The notes under the pieces were generated by a model, which was not told the origin of the DNA, ran no database searches, and saw nothing but the letters and a program-made list of their open reading frames with translations. A program made the translations under genes and the position numbers. Below are positions 7,734 through 17,565 of a stretch of DNA of 19,675 nt, in pieces. The DNA comes from Bremia lactucae (Eukaryota; Oomycota; Peronosporomycetes; Peronosporales; Peronosporaceae), in the NCBI RefSeq assembly GCF_004359215.1, contig NC_090624.1, forward strand, positions 1,474,646 to 1,494,320, in the 5' to 3' direction. Numbering within the stretch: the stretch's first letter is position 1; the number at the start of each line of letters is the position of its first letter.

Positions 7734-8899
7734 CTAGAAGCACAAGTCTAGCCAAGGCATCACGTCTTCTTCGTCATTTAATGGAGACAATGGTACCTCC
7801 CATGTACCGGGCTCAACATTTGCCAAGCCCATTAATAATCCATTCTCAAAACTGATCGATTCCGAGTCACCCTGGCTTTCCAGGGTGGGCGATAATTCCA
7901 AATGCTGCAGATTGTCCAGCTTCAGACAATTGCGCGAAACCATCGCAAATTTATTCTGGTTGGCTCCACACAAAGGATCGTCCGCTTGCCCGCTTGTAAT
8001 GCTGCAGTCGTCCGTGAGAAAGTCCTGAATGTCAATGTCCAGCGGCGCCGACAAGCTACTCGCAGCCTTCGTAAGACTCGAATCAAGCATGTCACCAAAT
8101 AGCATCTCATTTTTCATTGAAAGCGCTGACGGCAACGGACACGCATGGTCCGTGTCAATTTTACTCGGTCCGTCATTCATGCCTGAGCTATTTAATTCCA
8201 CTGAAGGGAGACACGCTTGGACCATCGCAGGCTTCAAGGCCGGAGACATATTATCCAGCGTAATCGACTTGGCCATTGGCGAGTAACAAGCAGTAAGACC
8301 AAAAGGCGTCGGAGCCATAGTTGGCGTCTGCATTACATTCTTCAAGGGTGAATTGACCATTGAATTCGGTGTCTTGTTGCTCGAATTAGCTAAAGGATCA
8401 AACCATGGATCCTTGGCCTTTCCAGCTCCGCGGCGCTTAATGTGCAAAAGCAAATCAGGCCGACCCTTTCGAAAAAACGAGTGTTGGTAAATCGTGAGCT
8501 GTCCCTCCTGAACGCGATAAAAGCTGTAAAAATTTAACTGGCGAATAAGACTCGAAAAACGCCGATGGCGAAAGTACTTGGGCAGACAGTGATCCGCCAT
8601 CATCTTGGGGTCGACAATGCAAAAGGCGCTGCCATCTAGAATACAAAACATACCGTAAGATCTCGTACAGATATTACGACGATTGCAATCAACGAACCTC
8701 GACACCATGAGACAATTGAAGACGGTTCCGTGTCGACCATACGAAACAATTTGCTCACAAACGATCCAGAGCTGCAACACTCGCGAGGCACCGAGCACAA
8801 TTCACTAAAGTGCTGCATGCTCGTCGCGCGCGGGCGGCGGCTTCCAGCCGGCGTGCTAGGCACAAGGGCACTGTTACTAGAGGCCACGGTTTCCTTCAT
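7734..8899 (-). CDS. Heat shock factor-type transcription factor, two exons
   Basis: Exons 8899-8698 and 8635-7734 (minus) join to 367 residues. The HSF-type winged-helix DNA-binding domain is at about residues 46-135. Exon 1 gives FVSKLFRMVDTEPSSIVSWCR and exon 2 resumes DGSAFCIVDPKMM, CLPKYFRHRRFSSLIRQLNFYSFYRV. FSSLIRQLNFYSF is the recognition helix. Splicing restores the W-x-x-D-G-x-x-F core that neither frame carries alone. Basic residues (HIKRRGAGKAK) follow the domain and may act as a nuclear signal. No heptad HR-A/B trimerisation region is evident; the rest is Ser/Pro/Leu-rich. Acidic-hydrophobic patches (DIDIQDFLTDD and terminal NDEEDVMPWLDLCF) resemble AHA activation motifs. The start is the first ATG (8899) in the exon 1 frame. 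Family HSFs bind nGAAn elements in the nucleus; the target genes are unknown. Confidence 0.85.
8636..8697 (-). other. 62-nt intron in the HSF gene
   Basis: On the minus strand the donor is GAG|GTTCGT at 8698/8697 and the acceptor TTCTAG|ATGG at 8636/8635, phase 1. Removing it joins WCR to DGSAF, which is the invariant HSF-domain order. Length and the pyrimidine-rich acceptor fit small oomycete introns. A possible branch sequence is CTTAC. Confidence 0.85.
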
Positions 8900-9421
8900 A
8901 CTACACTGCTGCTGCTGTGGTGGCGCGTTCCTGTGTCGTGGCGTTATGTGGGCTGCTTCGAGAGGCTTCACGGCAAGGGACCTGTGGCTTGGCTGTTTTT
9001 TTGCTTAGTGAGGGGCTAAAAAATTCAGTACAGCAGCTGGCGGTTTCCTATAAGGATCTTGGCCAATCGCAAAGGTGAACGACCTATCTTCAATATCGCC
9101 ATCAGCCAATCATGATTGGTCAGAAAAGGCAAAAAGCGAAAGGGCGCAAGTAAAATCGCATCCGAGGGTAGGGATTTGTGTCTCTCGGAAGGGAGGGGGG
9201 GGGACCCAAGACAAAAGAATTTGACTCGGGTATTTCCAATCGATTACGACGTGGATGCTTGGTGGGAGCGAGTAAATTACGTTCGTGTTTCGCGTTATTT
9301 TTCGACTATTAGGGCTAGCTGCAAGTCAGAAGAAGTCAATTCAATCAATTTTTATATTTAAAAATTGTCAGGCTGCTTGAAAAATGTAAAAAACATCAAT
9401 CGCTAGGTTTAAATTTTTAAA
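8900..9421. promoter_or_regulatory. Bidirectional promoter between the HSF and HDAC genes
   Basis: The 522-bp gap separates two divergent start codons. It contains a CCAAT box at 9063-9067 and a perfect 14-bp palindrome at 9106-9119 (CCAATCATGATTGG), that is, two head-to-head CCAAT boxes, one for each direction. A run of nine G is at 9195-9203. The segment after 9340 is very AT-rich and runs into the HDAC start context AAAATGG. CCAAT boxes are usually bound by NF-Y; occupancy here is inferred. Confidence 0.5.
9106..9119. promoter_or_regulatory. Palindromic double CCAAT box
   Basis: CCAATCATGATTGG is its own reverse complement, so one CCAAT faces each of the divergent HSF and HDAC genes. It lies about 205 bp from the HSF start and 300 bp from the HDAC start. 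Confidence 0.5.
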
Positions 9422-11974
9422 ATGGCCAAGAGCTTCCAAGCCATCCCTGGCACGTTGGCGTCATCCGTACAGGACTCAGACGACGATTACGATGACGAGG
9501 AAGACGTGTATTTATTGCACAATCTAGCTGAGAAAGGGCAAATTGATCGGTTGCGAGCCTTGCTGCCGCTGCCGTTCGAATGTTCGAATCCTCCTCTCCG
9601 TCAAAGCGTCCTCTCGAGCGAAACGAGTCTATTGGAAAAAGATGACATGGGCTTTCTTCCACTTCACATCGCAGTGTTACACCAGCAAACAGCATGTGCC
9701 TTACACCTTTTACGCTACTCATCAGCCCTGACGAGTGCCATGCTCCGTCTTAAAGGAGGCGACTTTGGAACGCCTTTGCTGCACTTGATTCTTCGGGTTG
9801 GAGCGATTAATGCTTCGTGTAGCAAGGAATTAATCCACGAGCTTTTGACGGAACGCACGCAGGATTCTGGTGTGTTTCACGACGACATGCGTGCACTGAT
9901 GCTTGAAAAAGTGGCAGCGAAAGACGAAGAGGGCAACACGGTCTTTCATTTATGTGCTCGTTACGACCTCGTTGCATGTATGGACGAACTAGCTTTGTTT
10001 TATCGAAAACAGTGTGCTGTCGTGAATGGCGCCTCACTCGAGAGAGAGAAGAAGAAGAGGCCACTAACCCTTGAAAAGCTGCTGGAAAAAGGCAACAAGA
10101 TTGGTTTTCGACCATTGCATGAAGCTATGAAGTATCAAGCAGCTGCTGCAGTGAAAAAGTTAATACATGAGTACAACGTGGACGTGAATTCCGTGACGAC
10201 GCTACGCCAGACACCAGCCCATATTGCGGCGCTCGTCGGTTTTGCCGACGGCATTGACCTTTTACACGCATCGTCTCGACATGTCCGTGCCGATTTGACA
10301 CGACAGGATATGCAGGGATTTACCGCAGCGCAAGTGGCGAATCACTGTGGATTTATTGCGCTTGAAAAGCGTTTAGTGGCAGCCGAAGCAGTAAAGAGCA
10401 TACCGAAGGAACCTTGTGAGATGGATCAAATTTATTTAAACAATCAAACTCGATTGTATTTCCATCCCGAAGTTTATCGGCATTTGCCTATGGCCTATCA
10501 TTATCGCGGTGGACCCGACCCTCCCCCCGAGAATCCCGAAAGGATTGATACGTTGGTGGATCCCGTGTTTGGCGTATTACGATCACGCGAATTCCAGAGA
10601 CCCAATGTGAAATGGCACGACAAGATTGAACGAGCGGATCTTGCGGATATTTTACGCGTGCACGAATTCCATTATGTCGATCGTCTGCGTCGAACGTGTG
10701 CAGGTCTTGCGGCGTCAATTGGTGGCAAGAAACCTGTGGAGTTTAAGAACGTTGGCTTACGTTCAATTCAGCGTCTAGACCCGCTCAAGTCGATGTCTTG
10801 TAGCAGTTTGGAGGACTCGGAAGAGTGTTGTGCGACGCATTCGTTAGATTCAGATACAGCGTTGTCAGTTGGGTCGTACGAAGCAGCTACTCGGGCCGCT
10901 GGGGCGGTCTGTCAGGCTGTAGATGACGTGGTGGCAGGCAAATGTAGGAATGCGTTTTGCATCGTACGTCCCCCAGGCCACCACGCTGGACCAGTGGGGA
11001 AGGTTGTGTGCAAGAACGACCGGGAAGGAAGCCTTGGATTCTGTCTTTTCAACAACGTGGCCGTCGGAGCAGCCTTTGCACGTGCGCATTACAAGCATGA
11101 GGGCATTCATAAGGTTGCGATTGTGGATTTTGACGTCCATCACGGCAATGGGACCGAGGAGATTGTGCGACAGTTGGTTCCTTCGATGAAAGAAATTGAC
11201 TATGAGACCCCGTACGGTACTGGCAAACAAGTTGTGCATCAGTACAAACCTTGGCGTAATGACAACGATGCGGAGAATGTGTTTTTTTCATCAGTGCATG
11301 GATATGGCCAGAAGGATCAAGACGACATGGTTCACCAGGAGACGCCAAGCTGGTTCTATCCTGGTTCGGGTGAGTCCCGAGTGAAAGAATTTCCTGTGAT
11401 CTGGAATGAAGGCCTTGGATTAGATTGTCAAGGCTCGTCCGTCTCGCGTCTCAAGTGGCGCAGCGCTTTTCGGGATCGAATTCTCCCTAAACTTTGTGAA
11501 TTTCATCCGGATCTCATCTTTTTGTCGGCGGGATTTGATGCTCACAAGAAAGAACTTGTGAATTGGGGCTATCTAGCGCTTTTAGAGCAAGACTACGAGT
11601 GGCTCGTGGACCATATAAAGCGCGTCGCCAATACGTGCTGTCATGGTCGTTTGATCTCGGTATTAGAAGGTGGGTACAATTTTCATGGACGGATGATTTC
11701 ACCCTTTGCGCGCAGTGTCGCAGCACATACACGTGCGCTCATAAACCCGGCACGGAAGTTATGGGACAAAGATGAAATAGCAAAGGAAGCCGCACATGAG
11801 CAAGCACTCCTGGCACATTATCAAGAGCCGACTGCCACAAATGTGACGATACTCCAGACAAAGCGTAGTACGCTTAACACAGCAGAAATGACGCGAAAGC
11901 GTCCAAGAAAGGAGGTCGATTACGTCTTGCTTGCCAAGGAGCTCGCCGAACAACGTCAGGAGTCTCTTGATTAG
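9422..11974 (+). CDS. Ankyrin-repeat histone deacetylase (class II-like)
   Basis: A single-exon, 850-residue fusion. The N-terminus is acidic (DSDDDYDDEEDVYL). Ankyrin-type repeats lie at about residues 74-104 (GFLPLHIAVLHQQTACALHLL), 167-195 (GNTVFHLCARYDL), 224-257 (GFRPLHEAMKYQAAAAVKKLI), 259-293 (RQTPAHIAALVGFADGIDLL) and 296-321. The zinc-dependent deacetylase domain follows, about 345-795. Active-site elements are intact: GHH at 519-521 in IVRPPGHHAGPVG, zinc ligands D571 and H573 in DFDVHHGNGT, D706 in SAGFDAH, and the catalytic Tyr752 in EGGYN. The HHGNGT and FYPGSG motifs place it with class II (HDA1/HDAC6-like) enzymes, and the Tyr argues for real deacetylase activity. Substrates could be histones or other acetyl-lysine proteins. 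The basic KRPRKE near the C-terminus may be a nuclear signal. It ends 95 bp before the next gene. Confidence 0.92.
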   Translation: MAKSFQAIPGTLASSVQDSDDDYDDEEDVYLLHNLAEKGQIDRLRALLPLPFECSNPPLRQSVLSSETSLLEKDDMGFLPLHIAVLHQQTACALHLLRYSSALTSAMLRLKGGDFGTPLLHLILRVGAINASCSKELIHELLTERTQDSGVFHDDMRALMLEKVAAKDEEGNTVFHLCARYDLVACMDELALFYRKQCAVVNGASLEREKKKRPLTLEKLLEKGNKIGFRPLHEAMKYQAAAAVKKLIHEYNVDVNSVTTLRQTPAHIAALVGFADGIDLLHASSRHVRADLTRQDMQGFTAAQVANHCGFIALEKRLVAAEAVKSIPKEPCEMDQIYLNNQTRLYFHPEVYRHLPMAYHYRGGPDPPPENPERIDTLVDPVFGVLRSREFQRPNVKWHDKIERADLADILRVHEFHYVDRLRRTCAGLAASIGGKKPVEFKNVGLRSIQRLDPLKSMSCSSLEDSEECCATHSLDSDTALSVGSYEAATRAAGAVCQAVDDVVAGKCRNAFCIVRPPGHHAGPVGKVVCKNDREGSLGFCLFNNVAVGAAFARAHYKHEGIHKVAIVDFDVHHGNGTEEIVRQLVPSMKEIDYETPYGTGKQVVHQYKPWRNDNDAENVFFSSVHGYGQKDQDDMVHQETPSWFYPGSGESRVKEFPVIWNEGLGLDCQGSSVSRLKWRSAFRDRILPKLCEFHPDLIFLSAGFDAHKKELVNWGYLALLEQDYEWLVDHIKRVANTCCHGRLISVLEGGYNFHGRMISPFARSVAAHTRALINPARKLWDKDEIAKEAAHEQALLAHYQEPTATNVTILQTKRSTLNTAEMTRKRPRKEVDYVLLAKELAEQRQESLD

Positions 11975-12069
11975 TTTAAGATGTATCCATTTTCGTCCAA
12001 TCCCCGACTGCTGCCAAGTCCGGCAGTATTAAAGCACGTTTTAGTATTATTCTATTTTTTACTTTGCAA

Positions 12070-13407
12070 ATGTCTCTTGGAATCTTTTCGCTGTCATTCT
12101 TAGTGACTAACGGCGTCGTTGTCAAGGCAGGGCTCTTATCAGCGTGCTCTCCTTCCCTCTCAGATAGCAATCCGCCCGTGCTCGAGCCTTTGCGCACTGT
12201 CATTGGCGACGATAATGCCAATCTTTTCGTAGGCGTGTTGGGCAACTCCGTGGCAAGTAAGTTCCTCCTCTCAGATGCCGGTGGCGCGTGTCTTGCTAAT
12301 ATGAATGGCACTAGCCTCGGCGAGGTATTTCTTTCTAGTACCACCGTCAAGTCATGCGCTAAAGCCGTCGGAATGCTTCGTCTGCCGCAAATTCAGTTCG
12401 CACTATACAATCTTTCCAACTCGCTCAATAGCGAAGTGACCGTCGAGACCAACTCATTTCTTGAAAACCTGAAAGCAATGAGCCAAGGGGAAATGGAGCA
12501 CTTATGCAATCTATACGTGGACGCTTTTGCGCCATGTCTGACTTCCCAGCTATTGCCGTCGCTAGCCACGCTGCGCGCTACCACCGCGAACGGATGCTGC
12601 AACGCTTGGGAGAGCGAAAGTGTCTCGAATTATGGCTACACGCTAACGGGTCAGTATGCACAAATGGCTCAACTTCTTGGCGACACATTGTGTGCGGTAC
12701 AAACTCCGGCCTTTAATGGGACGAGCTCCCAGCGATGTGGCTACACTTTGTTGCAAAGCTCACGTGGCAAAGCCACTCTTTCTGCTCTTCGTGCAGCTAC
12801 GATTGTGGAGAGTTTGCAAGTGCCGAGTGACCAAGCGTGCCTTCAAGCCGAGGGTGAGGCTTATAGGAATATAGACGGTAACATGGTTCAAGCCGTGGCG
12901 AACAATCAATTTACACTAAGCGGGTGCGTCGTAGCTCTTGATCGTTTCGCGACATGGGTTCATGACCTACCGTTGGCTGCGAACAAGTCCAAGTCGTTCG
13001 GAATCGACTTATTGTCTCTCTTTGAATCAAATCGGTGCGTGACTGGGTCCGACGTCTTTCCTGTGATTCAAGATTTGTTGCCAAACTCCATTGTTGATGC
13101 AGTAAAGACTTTGATCTCCAAAGCGTGTCTCCATGTGCCCATGAAATACGCCGACGGGTGCAACTTTACACGACCAGTCTCATTAGTGGACTGGAATTAC
13201 AATGCCCCACCCGTTAAGCAAGCAAAAAACCATCAAGGCTCTAAAGACAAGGACACATCTGCCATTAATAAATTCCAGCCGGTTTCGACAGACGCCACGT
13301 TGAACGCAAGTGTGGCTATAAAGACGTTTGCATGGCACGCTTTGGTCTCTCCTACCATCACCTTTGTCCTTAGTGTCGCATTGCTGCTGTCAACAGGAAA
13401 CCATTAA
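12070..13407 (+). CDS. Secreted, probably GPI-anchored cysteine-rich protein of unknown function
   Basis: 445 residues from the first ATG (12070); an in-frame TTG just upstream is unlikely to be used. The N-terminus (MSLGIFSLSFLVTNGVVVKAG) is hydrophobic, with a small residue near 20, as in a signal peptide. The C-terminus ends in a hydrophobic stretch (PTITFVLSVALLLST) with only GNH after it, as in a GPI-attachment signal. The mature part has 14 cysteines, an even number compatible with disulfides, including one CC pair. Several N-glycosylation sequons are present (NGTS twice, NLS, NKS, NFT, NAS). A low-complexity Lys/Ser/Thr-rich spacer precedes the tail. I recognise no domain and no RXLR or elicitin pattern. 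It most likely sits on the cell surface. It is tandem with the HDAC gene and convergent with the flippase gene (146 bp between stops). Confidence 0.75.
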   Translation: MSLGIFSLSFLVTNGVVVKAGLLSACSPSLSDSNPPVLEPLRTVIGDDNANLFVGVLGNSVASKFLLSDAGGACLANMNGTSLGEVFLSSTTVKSCAKAVGMLRLPQIQFALYNLSNSLNSEVTVETNSFLENLKAMSQGEMEHLCNLYVDAFAPCLTSQLLPSLATLRATTANGCCNAWESESVSNYGYTLTGQYAQMAQLLGDTLCAVQTPAFNGTSSQRCGYTLLQSSRGKATLSALRAATIVESLQVPSDQACLQAEGEAYRNIDGNMVQAVANNQFTLSGCVVALDRFATWVHDLPLAANKSKSFGIDLLSLFESNRCVTGSDVFPVIQDLLPNSIVDAVKTLISKACLHVPMKYADGCNFTRPVSLVDWNYNAPPVKQAKNHQGSKDKDTSAINKFQPVSTDATLNASVAIKTFAWHALVSPTITFVLSVALLLSTGNH

Positions 13408-13553
13408 GTATTTCAAGGGCAGCAAAATTGATAAAAGTCACTTGTTGCTATGCGTTTGTACACGTTCCTGCCTACTTTGAACGTTTAGATGTCTGCATCT
13501 ATCAGATAATCTATAGAACTTGTACAGCGCGTTGAGCATCGCGGTTAAAGAAG

Positions 13554-16500
13554 CTACACAAAAAGACCAGTGGACAAAGAGCCCTTGGTCGAGTCCACAA
13601 CGGCTGCCGAGCGCGACGAATCGTAGTCAGAAGATCGAGAGTCTTCTCGAGATCTTCGACTACGCTGCTCAGCTCTATTCATGGCCGATGCTGATTGACG
13701 CACCTCGTGGGTGGACATATACGACTCGGCCAAAGATGTCTGTGGGTCGTAGCTGAACGCAAACCCACTACCAGATCCTCGCGCTTTGCAAGCGCGTTTG
13801 ACCTACAGGTTTAACAATGAAGCAACGTTAACATTAGATACAAGAACAAAGCAATAGTGACCCAAGACGTACCCCATTGTGGCCGTAATCAGGAGACGAC
13901 GAATTGATGTACGCCGTTTCATTGCCATGCATTCCACCATTCACAACAGGAATGCCAGCTTCCACGTCAATACGAGCCATTCCATCGTGCTCCATTGAGC
14001 GCGAGCCTTTATGCAAGACATACTGTTCTTGCACAATTTGCCATGGATCCGGATAAAACCGGCGACGAATCGCAGTCCATGTAAAGTGACGAATTAAGGC
14101 AACAACCAAACAGACTGGAATGACGAGCCAATACGTTTCTTGACCCAATGTGTTTTGAAAACTGCCGTATTCCGTTGAGAATAACGCCACCCAGTAACTT
14201 GAAAAAATTGGAGTAAATGGGAGATACCCGATAATACCCGCGGTCCACACAAAAATGCTATAAACACTCCAGGACATTTGCACCATGCACAACTTGATAT
14301 TGGCGATTAAAACCACCATTGTAAACGCGAGTAGTCCGTACTGCACCATCGGGGCGCTGCCTGCATTCGAATAATTCTCATTAAAAGCGTAAATGACAAA
14401 TACAAAGATCACTGCCGACTCGTAAGCGGCACTACAAATCCACTTGAAAAAGGTATAGTTGTTAAAAAGCTCCATGCGTGGGCCCACCAAGTACAGCTCT
14501 GGAAAGTGCTTGCTTACTTCAAATGGCACGTCATAGTCAAATACACCAAGGACAATAATCGGCATCGCCGTGTAAAGGACATTGTACAGCTGAAATGCCA
14601 ATTCTCCATAAAACTTTTGACCTGACGTGCCTGTGCAAAACATGTAAAAGTACTGCGCCATGACCATGACAATGTTCTTGTAAAACATATAGCCCACCAG
14701 AGTCGACACGCGCTTGTAATTCAATCGGCCATGATGCAACAGCAGCTTCTCCAAAAAGTAAAACTGACCAATTGCGTAGTCACTTGAATTCACTGCTTGC
14801 ATTCCTTCTTGACCAGAAATACCCACACCAACATGTGCGCGTTGAATCATAGCTACGTCATTAGCACCGTCACCAATTGCAAGCGTTCGGACCTTTCGAT
14901 CAGTCGTACGTACTAGTGTCACAACCTCGGCTTTCTGGCTTGGTGACACTCGACAGCATACGACTGCATCACAAGCCATTGCAAGCGCTAGGAACTCGTA
15001 TTGGCAACGATCATCTTCCAGCGTCAATTCCAAGCACTCCCCATCAATGACCACCGCATGACGACCACTTTGTTGCTGAATTTGGGCATTTGCTTCGGAA
15101 AGTTGAGTAAAAATAGCGTCTTTAGTCGGGTACAAGTTGCAATTGAACACAAATTGCTGCATGTCATTATCCATGAGCTGGCATGCGTACGAAATGTTAA
15201 TAGCCGTCTCCTGTTTGTCACCTGTCAGCATCCAAACACGCATGCCAGCACGCATAAGGTTAGCAATACAGCTCGGAACATTGGTCTGTAATTTATCTTC
15301 AATGGCCGTAGCCCCTAAAAGCTCCAAATCTCGCTCAATTTCTGTCATAAGCTTATCAATCTCGTTCGCCTCGCCATTCTTACGCTTGCCAATCTCTTCC
15401 AACGACGCATTCGCTTTTTTAAAGCGCTCGCTCCAATTCAAATACTCCTTCTCGTCCACTCGGCGCTGGGCAATCGTCAATGTGCGCAAGCCATCATCAC
15501 CAAAAACCTCCAAATGACGCATCGTTTCTTTCAGTATTTCTGGATCACTCTTATCTTTGGCCAACATTGGATAAATGACATTGTCAGCTCCTTTCGTAAG
15601 AACCCAATACTCTCCATTAGGATACTGCACAACCACCGACATTCGTTTTCGATCACTCGTGAACTCTAAAACATCTAGAATTTTAAACTCCATCAACGTG
15701 TTTGGACTCGTAGCGCCATTTGCATATCGGGAGATCATCTCCGGTCGCTTCACACGCACACGAGCAATGCCCAAGCCACGCGATTCAAAGCTAAATCCAA
15801 AGTATTTTGCACCCGATACAAGCGCTTGTTCATCCGGTGACGATGCCGAGAAACGCACTTCCGAACTGTCTTCAATAACTTCTGGAATAACCGTTTGGCA
15901 TAAACTTAAATGTAAAAAAAATTCCGCTTCTCGATTGGCCTTGTCGTCCGTGCAAGGCTTTTCCAACGCGTTAAACAGCCGCACGTCTTCAAAATTAACG
16001 TATGGAATATGATCACGGCGAGTCGTGAAATCCATGGGCTCTCTCTCTGCTGGTATGCTCACTCCCTTTCGGCGAAGGGCAGCGCGACCAATCTCCGTCG
16101 TCCCTGAGCCATAAGACACACCATTAATCGAGCACTTACGAAATTCCATGACGTTGCATGTTAAAGTGCCAGTCTTGTCACTAAAGACGTACGAGATCTG
16201 ACCTAATTCTTCATTTAGCCCCATAGAACGAACAATCATTCGCACGTCCGACTCTTCATAGTAAAGATCAATATCCCACGCCATGAAAATAGCTTGAAAA
16301 AACATCACCATCGATATCGTCACGTACAGCGATACTGGAATCATTTGGTACATGAGTAAAAAGTAGTATCCAAATCCGACAAACCACTGACTTGTGAGGC
16401 TCGGCATCCAAATGAGATACCAACTTTCGTTCACGTTGTCATTTAGCCATAGTACTTGCACCGTCGTGGCAATACCACAGAGAAAACACAGCAGCAAGAA

Positions 16501-17565
16501 TAGCCAAATCACCATTCGATTCACTGTTTCATTCACCGAGCTCCATTTAGGACGCGTCGCTGTCGCACTCTGCATGATCTTAGTATCCGGTCCCGTATTG
16601 ACCACGAGACCATAAATCCAGTCTGTATTTCGCAATTGACAGCCACGAAGTAGCACATTTTTAATTGCAATCGGCTGCGGCTGCGATTCAATACCTTTCG
16701 TGCCTTCAAGAACCGACAACGTGCCATCAAATCGCCCAATTGCTTTGTTTGGATTCTCGCAGCGCAATTGACCACTTAACGCCGCAATTTCAGCCCCTGT
16801 GCGTACGTGCATCGTGGCGTCGCACGCATGACGCAGCTTGAGGTTTGTCTCGCCATCCAGACTCTTTGTCTCGACGTAACAAATACCCGCGGGTTCTTGA
16901 GGGTTCGGCTCTGCAACAGCAAGAATCAGCAAGTCCGCCGGCGCGGTCTCTCGATTGTAAAGTTTCACGACGGACCCTACTGTGAGCGCCGCCCAATGCA
17001 TTAACGCAATGTCGGGATCCTCGGTTCCTCCTGCGTGATGAAGCATCTCTTTCGTGCCCGTATATGTCTCTTTCAGTACCTGGCATTGGGCCATATTGGC
17101 TTTCTTGTCTGCAACGTGTCGTCGACGGTCTTCGATGACCGCGAGAACTCCGTCGACCGTAAGAATAAACGTTAGTACAGGCAACGTCGTTGGCACGCCG
17201 TTGGTATTACTGATCGTCCGAATGCACTGCATAATCGACACGAGCAAAAAGTACGCATTCGCAAGTTTACGGAAACTTTCAAGCATAAACAGAGGCAAGA
17301 AACTCCACGTCGTGTACTTGGACGTAATCACGACATTTGAACAAAAGTCATGTAGTTGGTTTTGCATGCGCTGCGTGGCTGGTAACGATACAACCCGGTA
17401 TTCACGAGACTCGTCGCTTTTGCCAGAACCACTTGGGTCCGAGTCTCGGGGCGCCATGGTGCGCGGACCCGTGTCGGAAGTGCCAGAGCTCGAAGGAGTG
17501 TGCGGACCGCGAGAGGTCTGCAGCTGCTGGTATACGTCCTGGGACAGAGGAGTGCCCACGTCCAT
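13554..17565 (-). CDS. P4-ATPase phospholipid flippase, two exons
   Basis: Exons 17565-13873 and 13802-13554 (minus) give 1313 residues, in the usual P4 range. The enzyme would move phospholipids from the outer to the cytosolic leaflet, normally with a CDC50 partner. Visible in order: a Ser/Pro-rich cytosolic N-terminus; two membrane segments; the actuator motif DGET (237-240); the M3-M4 pair with MIPVSLYVTISM, the P4 variant of PISL; the phosphorylation site DKTGTLT with D463 (bases 16177-16179); nucleotide-binding KGADNVIYPML; TGDKQETAINI; the hinge GDGANDVAMIQ (898-903); and six C-terminal membrane segments. The frame read without splicing stops 19 residues after the donor (GVRLGSLLLCSCI). 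The spliced tail instead gives GFAFS (1244-1248), the motif of the autoinhibitory tail in Drs2/ATP8A flippases, then a Ser/Arg-rich end. The ATG at 17565 is chosen over an in-frame GTG at 17586. Specific lipid unknown. Confidence 0.9.
13803..13872 (-). other. 70-nt intron near the 3' end of the flippase gene
   Basis: On the minus strand the donor is AATGGG|GTACGT (13873/13872) and the acceptor CCTGTAG|GTCAAA (13803/13802), phase 0. Both flanking exons stay in frame: 1231 codons before, 82 plus stop after. The GFAFS motif begins 12 codons into the second exon (bases 13766-13752), which independently supports the splice. Confidence 0.85.

Noticed and set aside
8636..8798. Unspliced frame through the HSF intron (reading upstream of DGSAF as a protein start)
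   Set aside because: It breaks the invariant HSF domain. The spliced model restores W-C-R-D-G-S-A-F and gives normal GT/AG borders.
9116..9361. 81-codon plus-strand frame upstream of the HDAC gene
   Set aside because: It begins at TTG rather than ATG, lies in the divergent promoter, includes the G-run and resembles no protein.
13621..13663. Near-palindrome in the flippase last exon
   Set aside because: It is explained by repeated Arg/Ser/Asp codons in a Ser/Arg-rich tail. It is imperfect and has no sign of being a separate element.
13834..13872. Unspliced C-terminal tail of the flippase ending GSLLLCSCI
   Set aside because: It arises from reading into a GTACGT donor. The downstream exon is in phase and carries GFAFS.
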